From Herbaspirillum sp. RTI4 (lineage in GTDB: Bacteria > Pseudomonadota > Gammaproteobacteria > Burkholderiales > Burkholderiaceae_D): 64,000 nucleotides of DNA. This document shows, piece after piece, positions 33,712 to 44,069 of the stretch. The DNA lies in the NCBI RefSeq assembly GCF_034313965.1, contig NZ_JAVIWQ010000002.1, positions 3,782,001 to 3,846,000 on the forward strand, given 5' to 3'. The notes under the pieces are model-generated. The model searched no databases, had not been told where the DNA came from, and worked only from the letters and a program-made list of their open reading frames with translations. Position 1 is the first letter of the stretch. Each line of letters begins with the position of its first letter. The translations under genes were made by a program, and so were the position numbers.

Positions 33712-34806
33712 TTACACACTCTCCATGACTTGTTGGACGGTAATCGCACTAACCCAGTCCCGGCGACGCGCAGCAGTGATGACGCGGCTGTTGGCCTTAT
33801 CGACTGGCGCCCATTCCGGATTTTTCTGCCGCATCAGTGCCACCACCGGCACATGCACGGCGTTGGCCAGATGCATGACGGCGGTTTCCACCGAGATGAT
33901 CAGATGGGATTGCTCCAGCATCGCCGGCAACTGATAGAAATTCTCCTGCGCGCTGAACACCACTACCCGAGATAAATCGTGTGCGGCAATCACTGCATTG
34001 ACCTGCGCGACGTCCTGCGGCATGGCGTTAACAATGAAAAAACTGTCGCTCCAGCGCGATGCACGCATGGCGGCAATCAGCGCCGCCACATTCTCCAAGG
34101 GCCAGCAACGCTTGGGAGTTTTGGCGAAGGAATTAATAAAAACGATTTGTTCTTTGTTGCGATCAACGCCCCATGCAGTCAGTGCCGCTTGCGCAGCCTC
34201 TTTCCAGATCGCGGGAATAGCGACGAAAGGAAAGCGCTCCTCGAATCGGATGTGCATGCCGAACAAACGCTGAAACCAGTCGGCATACACATCGCTGATA
34301 TGTTCAGAGCGATCACTGGAAAAAGCGAACGGAGCAATGCTGCCGTCGAGCGGACTCTGCAAGCGCAGATTCAACACATTCCACCATCGCTTGGGCTCCA
34401 GACCGACCACCAGGCCGTGGCCGCTGATATCACGCGCGAGCCGGGCATATTGACGCGGACGCAGTGTCGCCAGCGACACCACCAGCGGATAACGCTCTCT
34501 ACGCGCCAGTCGCACCGATTGCTGCAACAGTGCGGGAGAATAGGTCTCGGTATAGACCTTCTCGAACAGTCCGCAACTGCGCACCCAGTCGTACAAAGAA
34601 TAGCTTTTGAGCTGCGGCCATTTCGAGGCATCGTCCGTGCGTCTTACCTCATCGACCCACAGATGCATTTTGATATGCGGATAGGCTTTCGAAAAAGCCA
34701 GAAAACAATTTTGCAAATACGTGAAATCACCGATGGCCAGATGAGCAATGAATAATATCTTGCCGGTTTTTTTTAATATTTCTTCCGACACAAGCGGGAT
34801 GGTCAT
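33712..34806 (-). CDS. Glycosyltransferase family 9 (heptosyltransferase-like), copy B
   Basis: 364 residues, GT9. ILFIAHLAIGDFTYLQNCF at the N-terminus and SVETAVMHLANAVHVPVVALM at the C-terminus match copy A almost word for word. Predicted LPS core sugar transferase. It lies between msbA and the two GT8 genes, and its stop abuts the GT8 start. Confidence 0.85.
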   Translation of the reverse strand: MTIPLVSEEILKKTGKILFIAHLAIGDFTYLQNCFLAFSKAYPHIKMHLWVDEVRRTDDASKWPQLKSYSLYDWVRSCGLFEKVYTETYSPALLQQSVRLARRERYPLVVSLATLRPRQYARLARDISGHGLVVGLEPKRWWNVLNLRLQSPLDGSIAPFAFSSDRSEHISDVYADWFQRLFGMHIRFEERFPFVAIPAIWKEAAQAALTAWGVDRNKEQIVFINSFAKTPKRCWPLENVAALIAAMRASRWSDSFFIVNAMPQDVAQVNAVIAAHDLSRVVVFSAQENFYQLPAMLEQSHLIISVETAVMHLANAVHVPVVALMRQKNPEWAPVDKANSRVITAARRRDWVSAITVQQVMESV

Positions 34807-34882
34807 AAAAACCTTGAGTAAAAGGAGGCCTTCGTCACTTCAATCAGATACGGCACACTGCTGTTGTTAGCGCACACTGGCG

Positions 34883-36619
34883 TCAAACAGCCTGCTTCGA
34901 AAATTGCAGGTAATACAGTCGGGCGTAGGCGCCGTTTTTTTCCAGCAACTCGGCGTGACTACCGACTTCCACGATCTGGCCATGCGCAAGCACGGCAATC
35001 CGGTCGGCGCGTTCAATGGTCGATAAGCGATGCGCAATCACCAGCGTGGTACGGCCTTCCATCAGACCATCCAGCGCGGCTTGCACCGCGCGTTCGGATT
35101 CGGTATCGAGCGCTGAGGTGGCTTCATCCAGAATCAACACCGGCGCATCCTTGTAGATCGCGCGCGCAATTGCCAGTCGCTGCCGCTGACCGCCCGACAA
35201 GCGAGTGCCATTGTCGCCAATCCGTGTCTGCAACCCTTCCGGCAAGCCTTCGATCACATCGGTGAGATGCGCTGCAATCACGGCCGCGTCGATTCTTGCT
35301 TGTTGCGGTGCCGGATCGCCATACGCGATATTGGCCGCCACGGTGTCATCGAACAGCACCACATGCTGGCTCACCATCGCAATTTGCGCACGCAAGCTGA
35401 GCAGGGAAATTTCTTCTATCGGCCGGTCATCGAGCAACAGACTCCCGCCCGTGGCCGAATAAAATCCGGGAACCAGATTCACCAGCGTCGATTTGCCGCC
35501 GCCCGACATGCCGACGAAGGCAATCGTTTCACCACTGCGGATGTGCAGATCGATTTGCTGCAACACGACCTGCGCATGTCCGGTGTAAGAAAAATTCAAG
35601 CCGACGAAATCAATTTTTCCGCTGCTGCGTTTTTCCAGCACGGCACCGCCCTGGCGTTCGCCGGGTTTGTCGATCAGCGTAAACACCGCTTCGGCAGCGG
35701 CCATGCCGCGTTGCAGCGGGCCATTCACTTCCGCCAGCTGCTTGAGCGGCGCGAGCAGCATCAGCATTGCTGTAATGAACGACACAAATCCGCCCACTGT
35801 AATTTGACCGTTACCCGATTGCACCAGCGCCATCACGATCACCACGGCGACGGCGCAGGCCGTCATCAATTGCGTGATCGGAACCGTTGCAGCGAAAGTG
35901 CCGGTCATGCGCATGGTGTAGCGGCGCAAATTTTCAGCACGCTCATGGAAGCGTCCGCGTTCGTAGTCCTGACCACCGAAGATTTTAATGACCTGTTGTG
36001 AGCGGGTAGTTTCTTCGATGAGCTGGGTCAGTTCGGCGTTGACCGCCAGCGAATCGCGATTGAGTTTTTTCAGGCGCTTGCCGGTGGTGCGCACGACGAA
36101 TGCCACCAGCGGCAGCAACACCAGCGTCACCATCGTCAACGCCCAGTTCAGGTACAGCAACCAGCCCAGCAAACCGATGACGGTCAATGCCGAGCGCATG
36201 ATCGAAGTGAATACCTTAGTGATCATGTCGATGATCTGCTGCACTTCGAACATCATGGAATTGATGACTTTGCCGACCGTGTGCGTGGCATAGAAATCGA
36301 TAGGCACATCCAACATACGGTCAAACATTTTCCCCCGCAATACATTGAGCAGACGGGTGGATACCCAGGTCATCATGTAGGTGCTGAGAAAAGTCGATAC
36401 GCCGCGAATGGCAAAAATGCCGATGACCGCCAGCGGCACCAGCCACAGAGAAAATGCGGGTTTGCCAACGAAGCCTTTATCGAGCAGAACCTGAAAAATA
36501 TAAGGCACGACTGGCTCAGTGGCCGCAGTCATGATCATTCCCAAAAAGGCCAGCGCAAGGCGCTTGCGATAAGGGAGATGCAGTAGTGCGAGCCGTTTTA
36601 CGTAGGGTGAAATGATCAT
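34883..36619 (-). CDS. msbA: MsbA, lipid A/LPS flippase (ABC exporter)
   Basis: 578 residues from the ATG that gives MIISPYVKRLALLHLPYRK; an upstream extension to 36775 would run into the ligase gene. Six membrane helices are followed by a nucleotide-binding domain with Walker A GMSGGGKST, signature LSGGQRQR and Walker B VLILDEATS. It flips core-lipid A across the inner membrane. Position amid core glycosyltransferases and the O-antigen ligase fits that role. Confidence 0.93.
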   Translation of the reverse strand: MIISPYVKRLALLHLPYRKRLALAFLGMIMTAATEPVVPYIFQVLLDKGFVGKPAFSLWLVPLAVIGIFAIRGVSTFLSTYMMTWVSTRLLNVLRGKMFDRMLDVPIDFYATHTVGKVINSMMFEVQQIIDMITKVFTSIMRSALTVIGLLGWLLYLNWALTMVTLVLLPLVAFVVRTTGKRLKKLNRDSLAVNAELTQLIEETTRSQQVIKIFGGQDYERGRFHERAENLRRYTMRMTGTFAATVPITQLMTACAVAVVIVMALVQSGNGQITVGGFVSFITAMLMLLAPLKQLAEVNGPLQRGMAAAEAVFTLIDKPGERQGGAVLEKRSSGKIDFVGLNFSYTGHAQVVLQQIDLHIRSGETIAFVGMSGGGKSTLVNLVPGFYSATGGSLLLDDRPIEEISLLSLRAQIAMVSQHVVLFDDTVAANIAYGDPAPQQARIDAAVIAAHLTDVIEGLPEGLQTRIGDNGTRLSGGQRQRLAIARAIYKDAPVLILDEATSALDTESERAVQAALDGLMEGRTTLVIAHRLSTIERADRIAVLAHGQIVEVGSHAELLEKNGAYARLYYLQFSKQAV

Positions 36620-36638
36620 TGTGCCGTCGTCAAAAGCC

Positions 36639-37388
36639 TTAAATTGGTGCTGTGTTTTTTTGAATGGAAGCTGGTTCGTCGCGTAACCCGGCCTTGCGGC
36701 GGATGATGTACGCAAACAGCATCGCGGAAATGATTGCGTAAAAATTATCGCAACTTCCCCACATGAACATGACATCGCTTAAACCCTGAATGAAAAATCC
36801 CAGGCAGAGGAAAACGCCCATCATGGCCACTGCACGAATTGAGCGATCTGCATGACGGGTATCACGGAAAAAATAGATGGCCGGCACCAGATAAAGCGCA
36901 AGGATGGCCATTAAACCAGCACTGCCCAGCGTGGCCATGTTGTAGAAAATTTCATTGTGCGAGTGGGCATAGCGGCCAATAATCGGATTCACCATCTCGC
37001 GGGCGGCCAGCTCCTGTACCGATATCCTAAAGTGCTCTCTACCCACGCCGGTCACCGGGTGTTCTCGATATAGTAAAAATGCCGTCCTCCACATCTCCAG
37101 GCGCGCGCCAATTGATGTATCTGCCGTAAAACCAGACTTGAAATATTGATCCGTTTCGGTTTCCAGCGAAAGTATCCGCGAGTGAGTTGATTGGGACAAT
37201 CCCCACAGGGAGCTCAAAATCAGTATCAACGCGCCAGCGATCAATAATTTCTTTCCGGGCTTCACGTTTTCAAACAGCCCATAGCAAGCAAGGATGAGAA
37301 AAAAAGGAATCGCTAGCCAGGTACCTCTGGTCTGCGACATATAGGCGGCATAGATAGCGCCACTTACGGCAATCAGCTTCAGGATCAT
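36639..37388 (-). pseudogene. waaL: O-antigen ligase-type protein, C-terminal fragment (frameshifted)
   Basis: 249 residues holding the Wzy_C/O-antigen ligase core: SQTRGTWLAIPFFL, the large periplasmic loop with R/H residues (YREHPVTGVGREHFRISV, RYAHSHNEIFYNM) and the last helices. It overlaps the N-terminal fragment by ATGA. Together the two make about 440 residues, the normal length. It could be translated alone from ATG 37386-37388 by coupling, or as a fusion by -1 frameshift at the A7 tract just upstream. Confidence 0.75.
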
Positions 37389-37960
37389 TGCCCATTTTTT
37401 TGCGAGGCATCGAGGGCAATCGATAGTATCGAGAAAAAACCCAGCAGCAAGGACATCTGCGCAAATTCAATAATCGGCATGAAGTAAACGTATTCCCGAT
37501 CAGTTCCGCCCTTCGTGGTCACATACATCTTGATCGTCGCCAGAATAGCGCCGACAACAAACGCCCAGCGCATCTGTTTCATCCATGACGCAGGCAGCGC
37601 CAGCAGCGCCCACAGAATCAGCGGAAAGAAAAACATCCGCGAGGGATAGTCGTAGGTTTTGGCGTACCAATGACCATGTGCAGTCTGATTGATAAAAATA
37701 GCCAAAACGGTTCCGGCCATCGCCAGATGGAGTGGCCAGTAATTTTTCAGTAGCGCCATCAGGTTGCTTACCTCATTGCCGCGTCCCTGACCACGCAGGA
37801 CGACCCAACGCAAGACCCCGGCAAGCAGCAAGCAGTAAAAAACAAAATTTCCTACTTTCGAATGAATCAATATCAGCGAAGGGAAAATCATCGCGAGGAA
37901 AAGCACAATCCATTGAAAATAGCGTGAATTTCCTGACATGTCGTTTTTATTAAATTCCAT
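37385..37960 (-). pseudogene. waaL: O-antigen ligase-type protein, N-terminal fragment (frameshifted)
   Basis: About 191 residues of hydrophobic helices (FQWIVLFLAMIFPSLILIHSK and onward), ending DASQKNGQ-stop. The ending lies in a run of seven A (minus strand, 37393-37399). Adding one A, or slipping back one base on A-AAA-AAT, joins this frame to the C-terminal fragment as QKKWAMILKL. The start is uncertain: ATG at 37960 just follows the dnaE stop, and one at 37984 overlaps dnaE. WaaL attaches O-antigen to lipid A-core in the periplasm. Confidence 0.72.
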
Positions 37961-37961
37961 G

Positions 37962-40900
37962 TCAATAATCCACTTCGACAGCACTCACGCCGGCCATCTC
38001 GGCCAATACGGTCTGCAAGGCATCGCCGGGTGTCAAGCGCCAGTCATCGCCCAATTTTAATTCGCAGGCGGCATCGGTCTGCTCATACCGCAGCACCAGC
38101 GGCAAGCCATCCGCACGACGATACGGCAACAGCAATTTGCTCAGGAAAGCGCTGTCGACAGGCTTATTCAACGCAACCGTCATCCGCTGTCCATACTGGA
38201 TTCGCGCCGCACCTATATCCATCACTTTTTCCGCACTCATCCGCAAACCGCCGTTGAAGCGATCTTCGGAAACTTTGCCGTTCACAATCAGCAGCTCGTC
38301 TTCCTTGAAAAAAAGCTTGTTGCTTTCGTATAGCTCGTTGAAGACAGTTACGTCCATGGTTGCGCTGCCGTCATCGAGGGTCACGATCAGCATTTTTCCA
38401 CGCTGGGTCATCTGCGCCCGGACGGTAGTGACGATGCCGGCCGCGAGCCGTGGTTCACGCGAGGCTTCCAGACTGCTCAGGCTGGTGCGGGCAAAACGCC
38501 GCACTTCGGTTGCGTAAAAATCGAACAGGTGGCCGGAAAGATAAAAGCCAAGCGCTGTTTTTTCTTCCTTGAGTTTCTGTTTGCCACTCCAAAGCGCCGC
38601 CTTCACGTATTCCAGCGGTGGCTCCATGTCGCTGTCAGCGCCGCCAAACAGACTGACCTGATTGGCAGACGCTTCAGCCTGCTCCGCACTTTCCCACGCC
38701 AGTCCGACCGACGCCAAAAGTACGCCGCGATTGACGTCGAAGCAATCGAAAGCACCGGCACGGATCAGCGAATCAATCGTGCGCCGGTTGATCTGGCGCT
38801 TGTCGACCCGCTTGGCGAAATCGAATAAATCGGTAAACGGCCGCTCACGCCGGGCGGCAACGATGGCTTCGATCGCGCCCTGCCCCGAGCCTTTGACCGC
38901 GCCCAGTCCATAGCGGATTTGCGTCGCTTTCTTGCCCGCCTCGCCAACCGGCGTGAAGCGGTAGTCCGACTGATTGACGTCAGGCGGCAGCAGCGTCAGG
39001 CCACAGACGCCGAGCGCATCTTCGACCAGAATCTTGATTTTGTCGGTATCGTCCATTGCCAGCGACAAGTTGGCGGCCATGAAGGCGGCCGGATGATGCG
39101 CTTTCAGATAGGCGGTGTGATACGACAGCAGCGCATAGGCGGCGGCATGCGATTTGTTGAAACCATAGCCAGCGAACTTTTCCATCAAATCGAAAATTTC
39201 GTCCGCTTTGGCCTGCGACAAACCATCCTTGGCCGCACCTTCGCGGAAAATCTGACGGTGTTCCGCCATTTCTTCCGCTTTCTTTTTACCCATGGCCCGT
39301 CGCAACAAGTCAGCGCCGCCAAGCGAATAGCCGCCGACCACCTGCGCCATTTGCATCACCTGCTCCTGATACACCATGATGCCGTAGGTTTCCGACAAAA
39401 TGCCTTCGGTGCGGGGATCGGGATAGTCGAACCGTTCGCCGTGCTTGCGGCGGCAGAAATCGGGAATCAGGTCCATCGGACCCGGACGGTACAGCGCCAC
39501 CAGCGCGATGATGTCCTCGAAGCGGTCGGGACGTGCGTCCTTGAGCATGCCTTGCATGCCGCGGCTTTCCAGCTGGAACACGGCGACCGTTTTGGCTTTG
39601 GTCAGTAAATCATAGGAAGCGCGGTCATTGAGCGGCAGACGGGCCAGATCGAAATCGGCCATCGCCGGATCGAGCTGCTTGATGTATTTCACGGCGCGAT
39701 CAAGAATGGTCAGCGTGGTCAGACCCAAAAAGTCGAACTTGACCAGACCGACGGCCTCCACGTCATCCTTGTCGTATTGCGATACCACGCCAGAATCGCC
39801 GCCCTGGGTGTAGAGCGGACAAAAATCGGTCAGCTTGCCCGGTGCGATCAAAACGCCGCCGGCGTGCATGCCGATATTGCGAGCGATACCTTCCACCTGT
39901 TGCGCCAGACTGAGCAACTGCTTAACTTCTTCTTCGTTTTGCTGACGTTCGGCCAGGATAGGCTCCTCCACCAGCGCGTCGGCGATAGTGACCAGCTTGC
40001 CCGGCTTGAACGGAATCAGTTTGGAGATACCGTCGCAAAAGTTATAGCCCAGATCCAGCACTCGGCCGACATCGCGCACCGCGCCCTTGGCGGCCATGGT
40101 CCCGAAAGTGGCGATCTGCGACACCGCATCCTTGCCGTAGCGCTCTTTCACATACTGGATGACGCGGTCGCGCCCTTCCTGGCAAAAGTCGATGTCAAAG
40201 TCGGGCATCGATACCCGTTCCGGGTTGAGGAAACGCTCAAACAGCAGCTTGTATTCCAGCGGGTCGAGATCGGTAATCAGGAGCGAATAGGCCACCAGCG
40301 AACCCGCTCCCGATCCACGTCCCGGCCCCACCGGCACGCCATTGTTCTTGGCCCAGCGGATAAAGTCCGCCACGATCAGAAAGTAACCGGGAAACCCCAT
40401 CTTGCTGATGGTATCGGTTTCAAATGTCAGGCGCGCCTCATAGCGCGCACGTTCCTGCTCACGTTTGGCAGGATCGGGATAAAGTTGTTCAAGCCGGTGG
40501 ACCAGCCCTGCCTGCGCTTCCGCGACGAGGAAGGCGTCGATGGTCATGCCATCCGGCGTCGGAAAGTCCGGCAGCTTCGGTTTGCCGAGTTGCAGGCTCA
40601 GATTGCAGCGGGTGGCGATTTCCACGGTGTTTTGCAGCGCGCCCGGCAGATCGGCGAACAGCACAGCCATCTCGGCCTGCGTCTTGAAGCATTGCTGCGC
40701 GTTGAAGCGCTTGGGCCGACGCGGATTGGCCAGGATTTCGCCTTCCGAGATACAGGTGCGCGCTTCGTGCGCCAGAAACTCGCTGGAGGAGATGAATTGC
40801 ACCGGGTGCGTGGCAACTACCGGCAATTGCAGACGCGCTGCCAGCGCCAGCGATTGCCTGACTTGCGCTTCCATGTTGGCTTGCTCGGCGCGTTGTATTT

Positions 40901-41420
40901 CGATGTAAAAATGGTCGTCGAAAATCCGCGCCCAGCGCTGCGCGCAACGCTCCGCCTGAGCCAGATTGCCATTGGCGATGGCAATGCCGATATCGCCGAA
41001 ATGCGCGCCTGACAAAGCAATCAGACCGTTGCTACCGTCCTGCAAGGGGAGTTGTTGCAGCCATTCGGCGCGGATTTCAGCGCAGCCGCGGTGCAGATTG
41101 GTCAGCCAGGCGCGGGAGAGCAGATCGCACAGCTGGAGATAGCCGTGATGGTTTTTTACCAGCAGCAACAAGCGCGAGGGCTTATCGCGGTCTTCGTCGT
41201 TGGTAATCCAGACATCGCAGCCGGCAATCGGCTTGACGCCCTTGCCGCGCGCGGCTTTGTAAAATTTGATCATGCCGAACAGGTTCGACAGGTCAGTCAT
41301 GGCCAGCGCGGGCTGGCCGTCGTCGGACGCAGCCTTGACGGCATCGTCGATACGAACCAGGCCATCGACAATGGAATATTCGGAATGCAGGCGAAGGTGA
41401 ACGAATTGCGGAGAAGTCAT
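37962..41420 (-). CDS. dnaE: DNA polymerase III alpha subunit
   Basis: 1152 residues, close to E. coli's 1160. The N-terminal PHP domain begins FVHLRLHSEYSIVDGLVRID. The C-family polymerase core includes PDFDIDFCQEGRDRVIQYV with the catalytic Asp pair and GPGRGSGAGSLVAYSL, followed by the helix-hairpin-helix and OB-fold (VRAQMTQRGKMLIVTLDDGS). Main replicative polymerase. It heads the LPS transcription unit in position, though a functional link is not implied. Confidence 0.97.
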   Translation of the reverse strand: MTSPQFVHLRLHSEYSIVDGLVRIDDAVKAASDDGQPALAMTDLSNLFGMIKFYKAARGKGVKPIAGCDVWITNDEDRDKPSRLLLLVKNHHGYLQLCDLLSRAWLTNLHRGCAEIRAEWLQQLPLQDGSNGLIALSGAHFGDIGIAIANGNLAQAERCAQRWARIFDDHFYIEIQRAEQANMEAQVRQSLALAARLQLPVVATHPVQFISSSEFLAHEARTCISEGEILANPRRPKRFNAQQCFKTQAEMAVLFADLPGALQNTVEIATRCNLSLQLGKPKLPDFPTPDGMTIDAFLVAEAQAGLVHRLEQLYPDPAKREQERARYEARLTFETDTISKMGFPGYFLIVADFIRWAKNNGVPVGPGRGSGAGSLVAYSLLITDLDPLEYKLLFERFLNPERVSMPDFDIDFCQEGRDRVIQYVKERYGKDAVSQIATFGTMAAKGAVRDVGRVLDLGYNFCDGISKLIPFKPGKLVTIADALVEEPILAERQQNEEEVKQLLSLAQQVEGIARNIGMHAGGVLIAPGKLTDFCPLYTQGGDSGVVSQYDKDDVEAVGLVKFDFLGLTTLTILDRAVKYIKQLDPAMADFDLARLPLNDRASYDLLTKAKTVAVFQLESRGMQGMLKDARPDRFEDIIALVALYRPGPMDLIPDFCRRKHGERFDYPDPRTEGILSETYGIMVYQEQVMQMAQVVGGYSLGGADLLRRAMGKKKAEEMAEHRQIFREGAAKDGLSQAKADEIFDLMEKFAGYGFNKSHAAAYALLSYHTAYLKAHHPAAFMAANLSLAMDDTDKIKILVEDALGVCGLTLLPPDVNQSDYRFTPVGEAGKKATQIRYGLGAVKGSGQGAIEAIVAARRERPFTDLFDFAKRVDKRQINRRTIDSLIRAGAFDCFDVNRGVLLASVGLAWESAEQAEASANQVSLFGGADSDMEPPLEYVKAALWSGKQKLKEEKTALGFYLSGHLFDFYATEVRRFARTSLSSLEASREPRLAAGIVTTVRAQMTQRGKMLIVTLDDGSATMDVTVFNELYESNKLFFKEDELLIVNGKVSEDRFNGGLRMSAEKVMDIGAARIQYGQRMTVALNKPVDSAFLSKLLLPYRRADGLPLVLRYEQTDAACELKLGDDWRLTPGDALQTVLAEMAGVSAVEVDY

Positions 41421-41577
41421 AGGGCAGCATTTTACCGTGTCCGCCCCACTCCCTCGGGCTTAAACCTCGATATTTGTGGATTTCTATATTAAAACTCTCC
41501 GAGGCCACCAAGGCGAATTTGGGTCACGCAGAAACGAGCGTCTATAATCGCAGCATAATTCAATGGAAGTCACCTGT

Positions 41578-42456
41578 ATGAATACCCCCTCTTACGTCAA
41601 TATCGCCGCCTATAAATTCGTCACTTTTGACGATACTGAGCAAAAACGCCCGGAATTCCAGGAATTCTGCCGCCAGCATGGTCTGCGCGGCACCATCATC
41701 CTGAGTCCGGAAGGCATCAATCTGTTTTTGGCAGCCAGCCGCGAGGCTATTGATGCCTTCCTGCTCTGGCTGCGCGCCGACGCCCGCTTCAGCGATATCG
41801 AGGTCAAGGAAAGCTATTCCGAGCACCAGCCCTTCAACCGCATGCTGGTGAAGCTGAAAGCGGAAATCATTACCATGAAGCATCCGCTGATCAAACCGGA
41901 AGAAGGCCGTGCGCCGTCGGTAGAAGCCCAGACGCTCAAGCGCTGGCTGGATCAAGGACATGACGACAACGGCAAGCCGGTCGTGATGATGGATACCCGG
42001 AACGCGTTTGAAGTCGATGTCGGCACTTTCGACGACACCATCGACTACCGCATCAGCAAATTTACGGAGTTTCCGCAAGTGGTGGTCGACCACAAGGCGG
42101 AACTCGATGGAAAAACCATCGTGACGTTTTGTACTGGCGGCATCCGCTGCGAAAAAGCCGCTATCTACATGCAAAACATTGGTTATGACAGCGTGTACCA
42201 GCTCGATGGCGGTATTTTGAAGTATTTTGAAGAGGTGGGCGCCGCTCACTACACGGGCGATTGTTTCGTTTTCGACTATCGCACCGCGCTCAATCCGCAG
42301 TTGCAGGAAACCGCGACCGTGCAATGCTATGCCTGCCGCGCAGTGGTAACGCCTCGGGAGCAGTTATCTGCGTCGTATGTCGCAGGAAAGTCCTGCCCGC
42401 ATTGCACACCGTCGGCATTAGAGAATGCCTCGGCGACGGCTCAGGTCGAAGCTTGA
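41578..42456 (+). CDS. trhO: TrhO (YceA), tRNA uridine-34 5-hydroxylase, rhodanese family
   Basis: 292 residues from the ATG at 41578, with GGAAG 8 bases upstream; an ATG at 41563 is the alternative. An N-terminal acylphosphatase-like domain is followed by a rhodanese domain with the catalytic Cys in [13 protein letters not shown]. The C-terminal Cys-rich segment ([13 protein letters not shown]) may bind zinc. It performs oxygen-dependent 5-hydroxylation of U34 in certain tRNAs. Confidence 0.9.
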   Translation: MNTPSYVNIAAYKFVTFDDTEQKRPEFQEFCRQHGLRGTIILSPEGINLFLAASREAIDAFLLWLRADARFSDIEVKESYSEHQPFNRMLVKLKAEIITMKHPLIKPEEGRAPSVEAQTLKRWLDQGHDDNGKPVVMMDTRNAFEVDVGTFDDTIDYRISKFTEFPQVVVDHKAELDGKTIVTFCTGGIRCEKAAIYMQNIGYDSVYQLDGGILKYFEEVGAAHYTGDCFVFDYRTALNPQLQETATVQCYACRAVVTPREQLSASYVAGKSCPHCTPSALENASATAQVEA

Positions 42457-42516
42457 AATACGCCGCACGTATTCAGAGCAGCACATTAAGTAGTCCGCAA
42501 TAAACAAACCAAACTG

Positions 42517-42552
42517 AAAAGCCCGCCCATCGCAAGATGGCCGGGCTTTTTT
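42517..42552 (+). terminator. Rho-independent terminator after trhO
   Basis: AAAAGCCCG and CGGGCTTTTTT flank an internal GCCCATC/GATGGC stem-loop, followed by T residues. It also works as a terminator for the opposite-strand flavodoxin gene ending at 42585. Confidence 0.85.
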
Positions 42553-42584
42553 ACGTACGCCTGGATTACTCCGGGACAGACGCT

Positions 42585-43157
42585 TTATTTTTTAACGCGA
42601 TCGGCTGTTTCCGCGATCCGCTTGCCGAACAACTTGGCTGTTTCCAGATCGCCTGGCAACGGGCCTTCTTCCGGCGTCGAATCGGACGGGCTTTGCGCCA
42701 TCAGACCAGCGAAAGAGCCGACATAGTTGATGTCATTGCGTTGCGCTGCCTTGCTGTTGGCGGCCATCAGACCAGTGCCGACCCACACCATGCTGTGCTG
42801 CATGGCCAGCGTGAACATGGTGTGCAACGTGGACAACTTATCGCCGTTCATGGACGCTGAATTGGTGAAGCCGCCAGCGATCTTGTCTTTCCACTCTTGC
42901 GCGAACCACGGCTTGGAGGAGGCATCGGCGAATTTCTTGAACTGCCACGACACGTTACCCATGTAGGTCGGCGAACCGAAAACGATGGCGTCCGATGCCT
43001 TCAGCGCGGCCCAGTCAGCGTCGCCGATATTACCTTCGGCATCAATGGCGATCAGATCAACGATAGCGCCAGCGGCCAGTGCGCCGGTCTGCACAGCTTC
43101 GGCTTGTTTTTTGGTGTGGCCGTAGCCGGAGTGATAAATGATGGCAACTTTGCTCAT
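42585..43157 (-). CDS. Flavodoxin-family (WrbA-like) NAD(P)H:quinone oxidoreductase
   Basis: 190 residues, flavodoxin fold. The FMN phosphate loop is YHSGYGHTKKQ near the N-terminus; further FMN contacts lie in FGSPTYMGNVSWQFK and the FTNSASMNGDK region. It probably performs two-electron quinone reduction, protecting against redox cycling. It lies downstream of the pirin gene on the same strand, and the divergent LysR regulator is a candidate controller of both. Confidence 0.85.
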   Translation of the reverse strand: MSKVAIIYHSGYGHTKKQAEAVQTGALAAGAIVDLIAIDAEGNIGDADWAALKASDAIVFGSPTYMGNVSWQFKKFADASSKPWFAQEWKDKIAGGFTNSASMNGDKLSTLHTMFTLAMQHSMVWVGTGLMAANSKAAQRNDINYVGSFAGLMAQSPSDSTPEEGPLPGDLETAKLFGKRIAETADRVKK

Positions 43158-43270
43158 GATGTTTCCTTTTCAATAAACAGGGGCTGGCAGTGCCAGACTC
43201 CTTTAATCAACCGGACGCACAAGGGCGCCCTCCTTTTTCTGCTTGTTCGATGCTGCTTGTTCGATCCTGC

Positions 43271-43972
43271 TTACGACGGTAAATCAAATACCAGTACTTC
43301 GGCGGCAACACCGCCGGTCAGACGCACTTCCGTTTCCTGAGATAACTTGGCAGCATCCCCCGTAGTCAGCGTATGGCCGTTGACTACCAGCGTGCCGCGC
43401 ACCACATGCACATACGCCAGCCGTGCCGGGTCCAGCGTCAATTGCGCCTGCTGCGCGCCATCGAACAGGCCGGCATACAGCACCGCGTTTTGATGGATTT
43501 TCACCGCGCCGTCACGGCCATCGGGGGCGGCAATCGCACGCAAGCAGCCGTCTTTTTCGGCGGCCGGAAAACTGGTCTCTTCGTACTCAGGGACGATGCC
43601 AGCCACATCCGGCATGATCCAAATTTGCAGCAAATGCGCAGGGTTTTCAGCCGAATGGTTGTATTCGGAATGCTGCACACCGCTGCCGGCGCTCATGCGC
43701 TGCACGTCACCGGGCTTGATCACGCTGCCGTTGCCCATGCTGTCCTTGTGCGCCAGCTCGCCTTCCAGCACATAGGTGATGATTTCCATGTCCCGGTGGC
43801 CGTGCGTGCCGAAACCTTTGCCGGCTTCAATCCAGTCTTCGTTAATGACGCGCAAAGGACCGAAGCCCATGTTTTGCGGATCGTAATAGTCGGCAAACGA
43901 AAAGCTGTGATACGAACGTAACCAGCCATGTTCGGCATACCCACGCGCCTTGCTTTGATGAATCTGCAGCAT
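43271..43972 (-). CDS. Pirin family protein (YhaK-type quercetinase-like)
   Basis: 233 residues, bicupin. The metal-site pattern is GTHGHRDMEIITYVLEGELAHKDS with E in GVQHSEYNHS. Related to YhaK/YhhW, some of which cleave quercetin. Divergent from a LysR-type gene with an inverted repeat between them, so oxidative or electrophile-responsive control is plausible. Confidence 0.88.
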   Translation of the reverse strand: MLQIHQSKARGYAEHGWLRSYHSFSFADYYDPQNMGFGPLRVINEDWIEAGKGFGTHGHRDMEIITYVLEGELAHKDSMGNGSVIKPGDVQRMSAGSGVQHSEYNHSAENPAHLLQIWIMPDVAGIVPEYEETSFPAAEKDGCLRAIAAPDGRDGAVKIHQNAVLYAGLFDGAQQAQLTLDPARLAYVHVVRGTLVVNGHTLTTGDAAKLSQETEVRLTGGVAAEVLVFDLPS

Positions 43973-44069
43973 CGTAACCTCACCGTAAGTACAATTAAGT
44001 ACAAATTTATTGTTGATGTTTTACATCTTAAGCTTTTATTTTATGGATAGTAAGCGCCATAATTCAGAC

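Noticed and set aside
39777..41012. Long open frame on the plus strand inside dnaE
   Set aside because: Antisense shadow of dnaE; the Arg/Gln/His-rich sequence lacks any domain.
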